The translations under genes were made by a program, and so were the position numbers. Below, in pieces: positions 18,157 to 26,336 of a DNA stretch of 63,715 nt. The notes under the pieces were generated by a model. That model worked only from the letters and a program-made list of their open reading frames with translations, was not told the DNA's origin and did not search any database. Each line of letters starts with the position of its first letter. The first letter of the stretch is position 1. The DNA is from an uncultured Candidatus Actinomarina sp. Its GTDB lineage: Bacteria > Actinomycetota > Acidimicrobiia > Actinomarinales > Actinomarinaceae. Location of the stretch: contig CACDQN010000001.1 of the NCBI GenBank assembly GCA_902555055.1, positions 103,820 through 167,534 on the forward strand. Direction: 5' to 3'.

Positions 18157-18936
18157 CTAGTCAGATGTGTTATTTCTAACTACATCATCAAATGTTTTTT
18201 CATCTTGATACCACCTCATCCAAATTATTAATATGGAAATCCACAAAATAATCCCTCCACCAAGTTTTAGTATCAATCCAGCAAGTGTTTGATCGTTTAT
18301 AACTGAAATATTAAAAATATTGTCATTGTTTAAGTAAGCCGTATATAAAGGTTCGGTTCCAAAAGCAAGAAAACTCGCAGGGATTGTTGGTAAAAGGGAC
18401 TGGAGGAATAAGTAGCCAATTCTTGCTGCTGAATTTATTGGTCTTACTTCTTCATTAAATCCGATTACAGGAATCCACATATTTAATGAAACAAGAAGCA
18501 TCACTGAATGTATAAAGAAATGAAAAAGGGTATTTGTAACCATTAAATTTACAACGGAAGACCAGTGCATTCCTACCATAACAAAATTAAATAAGAAAAA
18601 TGCAACTACAGGCTTTGATGTGAATTTTAAAATAAGAATAAACGGTTTTATTGATATTATTTTCTTCATTTCTTTATGCATGCCAAGTAATAAAAGTGGT
18701 GGGGAGACTAATGCCAAAACTAGGTGCTCAACCGAGTGAACAGAGAAGAGATATTTCTCCCCAATATCATGCAATGGATAATCAGTAAAAATCCAAAGTA
18801 TAATTATTCCTGAGTACCATAATTTTCTTTTTTCACTCTTTATAGATTTATTTTTTGTTGAAAACTCAAAAAATATTACAAGAGAAAAAATTAATGCCCA
18901 TACATCGTAATGTGGGTGCCATGGTAAGTTTTGCAT
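18157..18936 (-). CDS. ctaG: CtaG-type cytochrome c oxidase assembly factor
   Basis: 259 residues, ATG start, about seven membrane helices. Family marks are WHPHYDVW at residues 6-13, DYPLHDIGEKYLFSVHSVEHLVL near 50-73 and the histidine-rich MVGMHWSSVVN near 120, as in the caa3_CtaG proteins of Bacillus and actinobacteria, which help assemble the copper centre of caa3 oxidase. This is not the Cox11 type. The gene follows the oxidase subunit IV gene by five bases, which supports the role. Confidence 0.88.
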   Translation of the reverse strand: MQNLPWHPHYDVWALIFSLVIFFEFSTKNKSIKSEKRKLWYSGIIILWIFTDYPLHDIGEKYLFSVHSVEHLVLALVSPPLLLLGMHKEMKKIISIKPFILILKFTSKPVVAFFLFNFVMVGMHWSSVVNLMVTNTLFHFFIHSVMLLVSLNMWIPVIGFNEEVRPINSAARIGYLFLQSLLPTIPASFLAFGTEPLYTAYLNNDNIFNISVINDQTLAGLILKLGGGIILWISILIIWMRWYQDEKTFDDVVRNNTSD

Positions 18937-18941
18937 TTATT

Positions 18942-19241
18942 CTAGAAAAAATTTGCCGATGCTCGTTCAAACATCACAATAGCGAATAGGATTAATGCAA
19001 GAATCATCCCACCGGTAAAGAACCTGTTAATAAGTTTATTTTCAAAACGTAAGTGCATAAACCAGCCAACAACTATTACGAACTTGCCTACAGCTAAAAT
19101 TATCAATAAAGGATCAGTAAATACACCTACAATATCTTCTGTGTAGTACAACGCAATCTCGATGGCTGTAAGCACTCCAAGCACAATAGCTATTTGTACA
19201 TATTTTTTTGGCGTGGGATGTTCTACATGAATTTCAGACAT
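18942..19241 (-). CDS. cytochrome c oxidase subunit IV
   Basis: 99 residues with three membrane helices (residues ~14-33, ~42-62 and ~72-93). The segments HPTPKKYVQIAIVLGVLTAIE and VVGWFMHLRFENKL are typical of prokaryotic COX4 subunits that stabilise the CuA/subunit III region in caa3 oxidases. It follows coxC by one base and precedes ctaG, the usual caa3 cluster order. Confidence 0.88.
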   Translation of the reverse strand: MSEIHVEHPTPKKYVQIAIVLGVLTAIEIALYYTEDIVGVFTDPLLIILAVGKFVIVVGWFMHLRFENKLINRFFTGGMILALILFAIVMFERASANFF

Positions 19242-19242
19242 A

Positions 19243-19827
19243 CTAAATTAAATAAACAACTGTAAACAATACTATCCAAACTATATCCACAAAGTGCCAA
19301 TATAGAGCTACAAACTCTAGGTTCATCCCACCTTCTAAAGTTAAACCCTGTTGTCTTTGTCCAATACTCCATAAAGCTAGTAGAAGAACTACACCTATAA
19401 AAACGTGTAGTCCATGAAAACCTGTCAAAACATAAAATGTAGAACTAAAAATGTTAGTACCTAATTCAAATCCCTTATGATAGAACTCGGTAAATTCATA
19501 TATTTGACCCGCTAAAAAAACTGCTCCAAGCATTGCTGTTGCTAGTAGCCACACTCTCGTTTTTTCCTGATCATTTGCCTCAAGGGCATTGTGAGCAAGT
19601 ACCATTGTTAAAGAACTCATTAGCAAGATAAAAGAGCTAATAGAAGTAAAAGGAATGTCATAAACATCTGTGAGCTTTATTCCAGGAAAATCTCTTCCTT
19701 TAAAAATCATAAACGTAGTGATTAGTGTTCCGAAAAATAGAATTTCAGTAGATAAAAATACCCACATACCGAGTTTTCTAGTTTCTACCCCTGTAGGTTC
19801 GTGCGGGTAGGCATGAGAGCTACTCAT
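19243..19827 (-). CDS. coxC: cytochrome c oxidase subunit III
   Basis: 194 residues with five membrane helices, the short form found in caa3 enzymes. GMWVFLSTEILFFGTLI at residues 20-36, TGFHGLHVFIGV near 133-145 and LYWHFVDIVWIVLFTVVY at the C-terminus are diagnostic of subunit III. The start overlaps the end of coxA by eight bases, so translation is likely coupled. Confidence 0.95.
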   Translation of the reverse strand: MSSSHAYPHEPTGVETRKLGMWVFLSTEILFFGTLITTFMIFKGRDFPGIKLTDVYDIPFTSISSFILLMSSLTMVLAHNALEANDQEKTRVWLLATAMLGAVFLAGQIYEFTEFYHKGFELGTNIFSSTFYVLTGFHGLHVFIGVVLLLALWSIGQRQQGLTLEGGMNLEFVALYWHFVDIVWIVLFTVVYLI

Positions 19828-21778
19828 GTTCTGATTCTTCTATATGTTCTTCTAATGGCTCAGTACCCCAACCAAAACCACCGATTAGCAATAAGAGCGA
19901 TCCAATAATTGCTAGGGGTACAGAGTAGTATATGACTGCATAGCCTAAAAATGGCAATCCAGAAGCCAATATGATTGGATAATAGGAAGGATTTGGTAGC
20001 TCGATATTTTCGCTTGGATTAAGGCCTTCTTCTTCTAATTCTTGAAGAAGTTGATCAGCACTCTCTCTTCTTACCGCTCTTCCCTCATCATCTTCACTAT
20101 ATTTTGCGTGCCAAAAATCATCTAACGATTTTACAATTGGTGCCTTTGAAAAATTCCAAACAGGAGTTGGAGATGGAATTGTCCATTCAATTGTTCTTGC
20201 ATCCCATGGGTCAAAAGGCGCTTCCTCACCATTCCGTTTAGAAAAAATCCAATTTACCATAAACACAATAATTGATATTGCAATTATGAACGCCCCTACA
20301 GTAACCACAACATTCCAGAATGCTAAGTTCGTTTCTTCTGCATAAACCCACGTACGTCTAACTTGTCCTTGAAGACCTAGCCAATGCATAGGTCCAAAGG
20401 TGAGATTAAAACCAATTAACATTAGCCAAAAATGAATTTTTCCAAGTGTTTCGTTATACATTTTGCCCCACACTTTAGGAAACCAATAATAAAGTCCGGA
20501 AAATATTCCAAAAAGTGCGCCGCCAAATAATACATAATGAAAATGAGCAACTACATAGTAAGTATCAGTTTGTTGTGTGTCTGCTGGTACTACAGAGTGT
20601 GTGACCCCACTAAGGCCTCCTATTACAAACATTCCTATAAAACCAAGGGAAAATAGCATTGGCGTGTTTAACTTAAGCTTTCCTCCCCATATGGTTCCAA
20701 GCCAATTAAATATTTTTACACCCGTGGGTACCGCAATGACCATTGTTGATAAACCAAAACCAGCTTGTGCAACTGGACTGATTGCAGATGCAAACATGTG
20801 ATGGGCCCAAACTCCAAAACCTATAAAAGCTATTCCAAAACCAGCAAATACTATTGCAGCGTAGCCAAATAGTGGTTTACGTGAAAATGTTGGCAAGACT
20901 TCAGAGACTATACCAAATGCTGGAAGTATTAGAATATAAACCTCCGGATGTCCAAATAGCCAGAAAAGATGTTGCCATAAAACTGGATCACCGCCACCTT
21001 CCGTTAAGAAAAATGTAGTTCCAAATTTTCTATCAAACGTTACGTAGAAAAGAGCAATAGCAATTATTGGTAAAGAAAAAGCTAAAAGAAAAGAAACAGC
21101 AAATGTCATCCAAGTAAATACTGGCATCCTCATAAACCTCATGCCTTCAGTTCTCATATTTATGATTGTTGTTATGAAGTTGAATGCAGATATTAAGGAA
21201 GCTATACCAAGAATCTGAAGACCTATTGCCCAATAGTCCATTGCTGTTCCAGGAGAATACTGCATTCCTGCATTAGGCTGGTAGCCAAACCAACCACCAT
21301 TCGGTGCTGAACCAAGCCAACCAACTTCCTCAGCTAAATATCCACCTTCTGGTGCTCCAGCTGTACCGAATATAAATGTTGAATAAAGAAAAGCACCTCC
21401 GAATATGAAAATCCAAAAGGATAGAGCATTTAATCTTGGAAATGCAACATCTCTAGCACCAATCTGAAGTGGCAATAAATAATTGAAAAAAGCAGCACTT
21501 ATTGGCATAATTGCAAGAAAAATCATGGTAGTTCCATGCATGGTGAACATAGCGTTATATTCAGCTGCAGTAAGGAAATTATTATCAGGTTGTGAAAGTT
21601 GAATTCTAAGAACTAATGCTTCAAGCCCCCCTATTAAAAGGAAAAAGAATGCAGCATATCCATACATAATACCAATTCGCTTGTGATCTACAGTTGTGAT
21701 CCAGCTCCATATACCAGTTTCTGATGATGGTCTTCTAAAGATATTACTCTGTTTTTTTGGTTCAATAATTTTTGTCAT
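19820..21778 (-). CDS. coxA: cytochrome c oxidase subunit I
   Basis: 652 residues, catalytic subunit of a heme-copper oxygen reductase that pumps protons. Visible ligands: FTMHGTTMIF (heme a), FWLFGHPEVYILILPAFG with the CuB histidine and cross-linked tyrosine, HHMFAS (CuB pair), and HFHYVLFGG (heme a3 and heme a). The glutamate of the D-channel is present in the GHPEVYI element, placing it with A-type enzymes. After the twelve standard helices there is a C-terminal extension of ~100 residues with two more helices and an acidic tail, as in several actinobacterial and Chloroflexi CtaD proteins. Starts with ATG, overlapping coxB by four bases. Confidence 0.96.
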   Translation of the reverse strand: MTKIIEPKKQSNIFRRPSSETGIWSWITTVDHKRIGIMYGYAAFFFLLIGGLEALVLRIQLSQPDNNFLTAAEYNAMFTMHGTTMIFLAIMPISAAFFNYLLPLQIGARDVAFPRLNALSFWIFIFGGAFLYSTFIFGTAGAPEGGYLAEEVGWLGSAPNGGWFGYQPNAGMQYSPGTAMDYWAIGLQILGIASLISAFNFITTIINMRTEGMRFMRMPVFTWMTFAVSFLLAFSLPIIAIALFYVTFDRKFGTTFFLTEGGGDPVLWQHLFWLFGHPEVYILILPAFGIVSEVLPTFSRKPLFGYAAIVFAGFGIAFIGFGVWAHHMFASAISPVAQAGFGLSTMVIAVPTGVKIFNWLGTIWGGKLKLNTPMLFSLGFIGMFVIGGLSGVTHSVVPADTQQTDTYYVVAHFHYVLFGGALFGIFSGLYYWFPKVWGKMYNETLGKIHFWLMLIGFNLTFGPMHWLGLQGQVRRTWVYAEETNLAFWNVVVTVGAFIIAISIIVFMVNWIFSKRNGEEAPFDPWDARTIEWTIPSPTPVWNFSKAPIVKSLDDFWHAKYSEDDEGRAVRRESADQLLQELEEEGLNPSENIELPNPSYYPIILASGLPFLGYAVIYYSVPLAIIGSLLLLIGGFGWGTEPLEEHIEESEHE

Positions 21779-22794
21779 TTAAGTGTCTCCAGATAAGCAA
21801 TTAAAGCATTTATTTCTGATTCGGTCAATTCAAGGTTAGGCATAAATGTACCAGGTTTTATTTCTGCAGGATTGGCTAACCACCTTGTTAAATTCTCTCT
21901 ATTGTTTTCTAACGCAGCTCCAGCAAAAACATTTCTAACCGCAAAATGTGTAAGGTTTGGAGCAATCCTATCACCTTGTACATCCCAGACTCCGTTAACA
22001 ACGTGACACTGTGTACAACCAGCATTGAGATATACCTGTTGCCCCTCAGCAGCTAGAGAAAGATCTTCATTACTAAATGCAGTTGCATTTTTTTGCTCAT
22101 TTTCGACCCAGCTATCAAAATCTTTTTGTGATAATGACAAGACCCTACCCCTCATTTTTGAATGACTTAATCCACAATATTCTCCACACTGAGCCCAAAA
22201 CTCATCTGGAGAATCAGCATGAAGGTTTAAATATGTTGTCTGTCCGGGCACAAGGTATCTTTTCCCATTAAGCTTTGGAACCCAGTAGTTATGAAGAACA
22301 TCATTAGACCACATTTCAAGTCGAACTGGTTTATCGGCTGGGATTACTAAAACATTTGCTGTTGTAATTCCATAATCTGGATATTTATACTCAAACCACC
22401 ATTGGTGACCAATTACCTCTATTTTTAAAGCATCTTCTGGCTCTCTAGCTAAATCAAAAATTGTTTGAACAGTTGGAACCGCAATTGCAGCGAGAATTAA
22501 AACAGGGATTACAGTCCACAATATTTCTAATTTTGTATTCCCATGAATTTGTTTCGGCTCGGGGCTTTCTGGTTTTTCCTTGAAAACAAAAACAGATAAA
22601 AGTAATGCTCCTTGAACAATTACAAAGACACCTACAGCTATCCAAAAAGTTATCCAGAATAGTTCATCTATAGATCTTGCATATGGTCCTTCAGGACTTA
22701 ATGAGTCCAATGGTGCATTTTCAATACATGCAGATAGAAAAATAAATGGAGTAAATTTAAGGTTTTTAACTTTTAAAATTTTTTTCACAAGCAT
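21775..22794 (-). CDS. coxB: cytochrome c oxidase subunit II with fused cytochrome c domain (caa3 type)
   Basis: 339 residues. A lipoprotein-like N-terminus ends in FIFLSAC (Cys near residue 23), then two membrane helices (~45-68, ~90-112). The CuA domain carries H in HNYWVPKL and the ligand set in CGEYCGLSHSKMRG. A C-terminal class I cytochrome c domain has C260-x2-C263-H264 and a methionine ligand in GTFMPNL near the end. The fusion identifies a caa3 oxidase fed by a bound cytochrome c. It is the first gene of the oxidase run; 73 bases separate it from divergent ctaB, so both promoters must lie there. Confidence 0.95.
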   Translation of the reverse strand: MLVKKILKVKNLKFTPFIFLSACIENAPLDSLSPEGPYARSIDELFWITFWIAVGVFVIVQGALLLSVFVFKEKPESPEPKQIHGNTKLEILWTVIPVLILAAIAVPTVQTIFDLAREPEDALKIEVIGHQWWFEYKYPDYGITTANVLVIPADKPVRLEMWSNDVLHNYWVPKLNGKRYLVPGQTTYLNLHADSPDEFWAQCGEYCGLSHSKMRGRVLSLSQKDFDSWVENEQKNATAFSNEDLSLAAEGQQVYLNAGCTQCHVVNGVWDVQGDRIAPNLTHFAVRNVFAGAALENNRENLTRWLANPAEIKPGTFMPNLELTESEINALIAYLETLK

Positions 22795-22867
22795 ATTTTA
22801 TATTATCAACAATATTTAAGGATAGCGTTGAAACAATATATAGTGTAATTTTAAGTACTATGTCAGT

Positions 22868-23749
22868 ATGAAAGTTGATAGTAAAAAAATAGCAATTAAG
22901 TATTTAAAACTTTCCAAATTGCGAATTGTTGAATTATTACTGATCACTACTGTACCCTCAATGGTTGTCTCTATTTATGGATTTCCACCTCTGGAGCTTA
23001 TTTTATTTACTGTACTAGGGGGAACTCTGCTTGCAGTTAGTGCAAATGTTTTGAATCAAATATTTGAAATCTCAACTGACAGCTTAATGGAGAGAACAGT
23101 AAACAGGCCACTAGTAACTGGAGAAGTAAGTAAAAAAAATGCTTATATTTACTCAATTTCACTTGGACTGTTTGGATATTTGATTCTATACACTCAGTCC
23201 ACAACCCTTGCAGCAAATATTGCCCTATCTGCAAATATTTTTTACTCATTTATTTATACATTAATTCTAAAACCAAGAACTAATCAAAATATTGTTATAG
23301 GAGGTGCAGCAGGTGCAGCACCAGTATTAATTGGGTGGTCTGCAACCGGTGCTGAACTTGAAATTGGATCTTGGTTATTATTTCTATTGGTATTTTTATG
23401 GACACCAGCTCACTTCTGGGCTTTGTCATTAGAAAATATAGATGATTATAAAGATGCTGATTTCCCAATGTTGCCAACTCAGGAATCTAAAAAGAGAACT
23501 GCTATCTTTATTGGAGTTTATTCATGTGCAACAGTAATAACCTCAATACTCTTAGCACCTATACTTCAGTTAGGAATTACCTATCTTGTTCTAGCACTTT
23601 TATTTGGAATATATTTAATGTATAAATCTTATGGACTTTACATTGACAAAGTGAAACCTATTTCATACTTCATATTTTCAAATACTTATTTAGCTGTCAT
23701 ATTTTTATCAATGGTTGGTGACATTTTTATTACGTTAGGTAGTATCTAA
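22868..23749 (+). CDS. ctaB: protoheme IX farnesyltransferase (heme O synthase)
   Basis: 293 residues, ATG start, about nine membrane helices. UbiA-superfamily prenyltransferase that turns heme B into heme O. The first Asp-rich-like motif is seen as NVLNQIFEISTDSLMERTVNRPLVTGEV in part (residues ~60-85, with N-x3-E-x3-D and the RT-x2-RP motif), and the second as DDYKDADFPMLP near residue 190. ctaA, which converts heme O to heme A, is at 32644. It is divergent from the oxidase genes it serves and is followed two bases later by lgt. Confidence 0.93.
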   Translation: MKVDSKKIAIKYLKLSKLRIVELLLITTVPSMVVSIYGFPPLELILFTVLGGTLLAVSANVLNQIFEISTDSLMERTVNRPLVTGEVSKKNAYIYSISLGLFGYLILYTQSTTLAANIALSANIFYSFIYTLILKPRTNQNIVIGGAAGAAPVLIGWSATGAELEIGSWLLFLLVFLWTPAHFWALSLENIDDYKDADFPMLPTQESKKRTAIFIGVYSCATVITSILLAPILQLGITYLVLALLFGIYLMYKSYGLYIDKVKPISYFIFSNTYLAVIFLSMVGDIFITLGSI

Positions 23750-23751
23750 AC

Positions 23752-24585
23752 ATGCAAGAAGTATTGCTATCAATTACCTATCCTCCAATCCCAATTACTC
23801 AAGTTGGGCCTATCTCTCTTTCATTACACGGAGTGTTTGCTGCTATAGGATTTTATATTGGAGCAAGTCACGCATTAAAGTTATCTGATAAAGATGGTGC
23901 TGACAGCATTTTGTTTTCGGATGCTCTTACTTGGGCAATTTTTGGTGCCATATTAGGTGCACGATTCTTTACAATACCAGCTCAATTGTACAACAGTCCA
24001 AACTATGGTTGGGGCGATATATTTACTCTTACTGGAAGTTATTCAATTATGGGTGGAATGGCTGGCGGGATAATTGCTGCTTACATCAAAATTAGTATCT
24101 TAAACAAACAAGACTTTAAACAATATGGGGACTATGCAGCTACAGGCCTTATCTTAGGAACAGTTGTTGGAAGAATCGGTGATTTAGCGATCGTTGAACA
24201 CCTAGGTCGACAAACAGATTCCTTTTTAGGATATGAAGTCAAACCTGGTTATGATTTAGCCCCACAACATAATTCTTTAGAGTGTGCGGAACCTTTGCTT
24301 ACCTGTGGTACCTATCACCATGTAGCTATGTATGATTTAGTTCTTGCGCTAGGAGTATTTTTTATTTTTAGATATTTTCAACAAAAATTTACTTTTGGAA
24401 AAGGAGCTTGGATCGGTTTGTGGGCTTTTTGGTACGGAACCCAAAGGGCGTTTCTTGATACACTAAGGTTCGGAATGGGGGATGCAACTATCGGAACCCT
24501 CACATGGAATCAGGTTGGTGGAACTCTGTTAGCAATATTAGGAATTATTTTTTTCTTTAAAAATAAAAATATTAAAACAAACTAA
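23752..24585 (+). CDS. lgt: prolipoprotein diacylglyceryl transferase
   Basis: 277 residues, ATG start. Moves diacylglycerol from phosphatidylglycerol to the lipobox cysteine of prolipoproteins. Family marks: HGVFAAIGFYIGA near residue 27, ALTWAIFGAILGARFF near 63, GSYSIMGGMAGGIIAAY near 93, GRIGDLAIVEHLGRQTD near 140 (the usual GRxGNxxN region, here GD in place of GN), and the C-terminal R-x2-LD-x2-R seen as RAFLDTLRFG. About seven membrane helices. Substrates in this window include CoxB and the cupredoxin lipoprotein. The stop overlaps the convergent exchanger by 14 bases. Confidence 0.92.
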   Translation: MQEVLLSITYPPIPITQVGPISLSLHGVFAAIGFYIGASHALKLSDKDGADSILFSDALTWAIFGAILGARFFTIPAQLYNSPNYGWGDIFTLTGSYSIMGGMAGGIIAAYIKISILNKQDFKQYGDYAATGLILGTVVGRIGDLAIVEHLGRQTDSFLGYEVKPGYDLAPQHNSLECAEPLLTCGTYHHVAMYDLVLALGVFFIFRYFQQKFTFGKGAWIGLWAFWYGTQRAFLDTLRFGMGDATIGTLTWNQVGGTLLAILGIIFFFKNKNIKTN

Positions 24586-25495
24586 TTAGAAATAATACGT
24601 AAAGGCTCATTAGCACATACCCCAAAACCCCATTTCTCTTAAGGGTGTTTCGTGATAGAAAAATTACCAAGAATGATACAAAATACATCAGGAATAATTG
24701 ATAGTCTACTTGTGCTTCAATCTCTCCAGGGCTTACTAATATTGCAACACCGCCAACTAAGCCAATGTTAAAAAGGTTTGAACCAAATATATTCCCAAAA
24801 ACAATATCTGGCTTTTTTAACTTTGCTGCCGCTATTGTTCCAGCAACCTCAGGAAGGCTTGTGCCAATAGCAATAATTGTAGAGCCTACGACAAGAGAGG
24901 AAACTCCAAATACTTCAGCAAGTTTTACTGCATTATCAACTACAAGCTGACTACCATACAAAGTTGCAGCTAAAGAAAGAAAGCCTCTAAGCCATAAATA
25001 TTTTTTTTCATCAACAAATAACTCATCGTCCTCAACACCTTCGCTATTAACCATTTTGTATGTTACATAAATTACAAGAACTAAAAGAACAACTCCTAAC
25101 CCCAAAGGGAAACTTTTAGTAAATATATATGTTGAAACGAAAATAGTTGTTAAGACAGCCATCCACAATGGGCTTGTATGATTGATTTTAATTTTTTTAT
25201 TGAAATCTTTTGGAATCGTCAAAAACAAGACAGCTACAACTAGTAAAGAATTGGCAATATTCGAACCAATAATATTACCAATTGCTAAATCTAAGTCCCC
25301 ATTTATGGCTGCACCGGTACTTGCAAATAATTCAGGTGCAGAGGTACCAAACCCAATAAAGGTAGCTCCTATAATTGAGTTAGGAATTTTAAACTTCATT
25401 GCAATCTGAACTGCTGAGCTAACCATTTCGTCAGCACCCTTTACAAGAAAAATTAATCCAAGTGAAAAACCAAATAAGAGAATTAATATGTCCAT
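24572..25495 (-). CDS. calcium/sodium antiporter, CaCA family (YrbG-like)
   Basis: 307 residues, ATG start, about ten membrane helices in two inverted halves. Each half has an alpha repeat: GATFIGFGTSAPELFASTGA near residues 43-62 and GSTIIAIGTSLPEVAGTIAA near 203-222, with the ion-binding Glu in the APE and LPE segments and Asn in GNIIGSNIAN / GNIFGSNLFN. These are diagnostic of K-independent Na+/Ca2+ exchangers of the YrbG group. It is a single gene between lgt (convergent) and the LLM oxidoreductase. Confidence 0.92.
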   Translation of the reverse strand: MDILILLFGFSLGLIFLVKGADEMVSSAVQIAMKFKIPNSIIGATFIGFGTSAPELFASTGAAINGDLDLAIGNIIGSNIANSLLVVAVLFLTIPKDFNKKIKINHTSPLWMAVLTTIFVSTYIFTKSFPLGLGVVLLVLVIYVTYKMVNSEGVEDDELFVDEKKYLWLRGFLSLAATLYGSQLVVDNAVKLAEVFGVSSLVVGSTIIAIGTSLPEVAGTIAAAKLKKPDIVFGNIFGSNLFNIGLVGGVAILVSPGEIEAQVDYQLFLMYFVSFLVIFLSRNTLKRNGVLGYVLMSLYVLFLISLF

Positions 25496-25505
25496 ACTTA
25501 GTTAT

Positions 25506-26324
25506 CTACTTTTTTGAATCTCTCCAAGAAATCCATTCTTTAACTTTAGTTAAATCATAGCCTGGTCCATTAACTGCTAGAGTAACCTCCGTGGCACCCG
25601 CTGCTAAAAGTTCATCTGCTAGGTCAATTCTATTTATGTCTATACCAATTGATCTTTGGATATCATTGGGATTCCTTCCAACTTCATCACACCACTTGTT
25701 TAATACAGAGTTTTTATGAGCAACTGTTTCAATCCCACTCCTGTCTTCTGTTTTTGTTGCAAACCCATGCCATATATCAGCGTATTGAGCCACTAGTCTC
25801 AAGGTAACTTTCTCACCACCACCACCAATTAATATAGGAATTTTTCTTTTAGGTTGAGGGTCTAATTTTTGCATTCTGCTTACTATTCGTTCGAGTGACT
25901 TCTCAAGCTCTTTTAGTCTCCAAATCGCTGTACCAAACTCATATCCGTATTCCTCATAGTCTTGTTCAAACCATCCTGAGCCAATACCTAAAATTAATCT
26001 ACCATCAGAAATGTGGTCAACAGTTCTCGCCATATCAGCTAATAATTCTGGATTACGATAAGAGTTACAAGTAACAAGTGGCCCTATATCAGCTTTACTG
26101 GTAACTTCGGCCCAGCTGGCAAGCATAGTCCAGCATTCAAAATGTTTTCCTTCTCTTTTTTCACCCTCAGACCACTGAGTTCCATCTTCTTTGTAAAGGG
26201 GATAGAAATGGTCCCAGTTGTAAATCACATCAGCTCCAATCTGCTCTGCTTCCAAAGCAGCAGATCTAATTTGGTCATACTCTGCATGTTGTGGTTGTAA
26301 AAATACGGCTATTCTTGGTTTCAT
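25506..26324 (-). CDS. LLM-class (luciferase-like) F420-dependent oxidoreductase
   Basis: 272 residues, ATG start. TIM-barrel of the bacterial luciferase superfamily: IYNWDHFYP near residue 35, LVTCNSYRNPELLADMARTVDHISDGRLILGIGSGWFEQDY across ~83-123 seen in parts, and the phosphate-binding IPILIGGGGEKVTLRLVAQYADIWH near 162-188. The pattern belongs to the subgroup (Rv0791c-like) annotated as F420-dependent in actinobacteria, where no FMN-specific feature is present. The substrate is unknown. The gene follows the aminopeptidase gene by 12 bases on the same strand. Confidence 0.85.
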   Translation of the reverse strand: MKPRIAVFLQPQHAEYDQIRSAALEAEQIGADVIYNWDHFYPLYKEDGTQWSEGEKREGKHFECWTMLASWAEVTSKADIGPLVTCNSYRNPELLADMARTVDHISDGRLILGIGSGWFEQDYEEYGYEFGTAIWRLKELEKSLERIVSRMQKLDPQPKRKIPILIGGGGEKVTLRLVAQYADIWHGFATKTEDRSGIETVAHKNSVLNKWCDEVGRNPNDIQRSIGIDINRIDLADELLAAGATEVTLAVNGPGYDLTKVKEWISWRDSKK

Positions 26325-26336
26325 TTTTCTCCTCTA

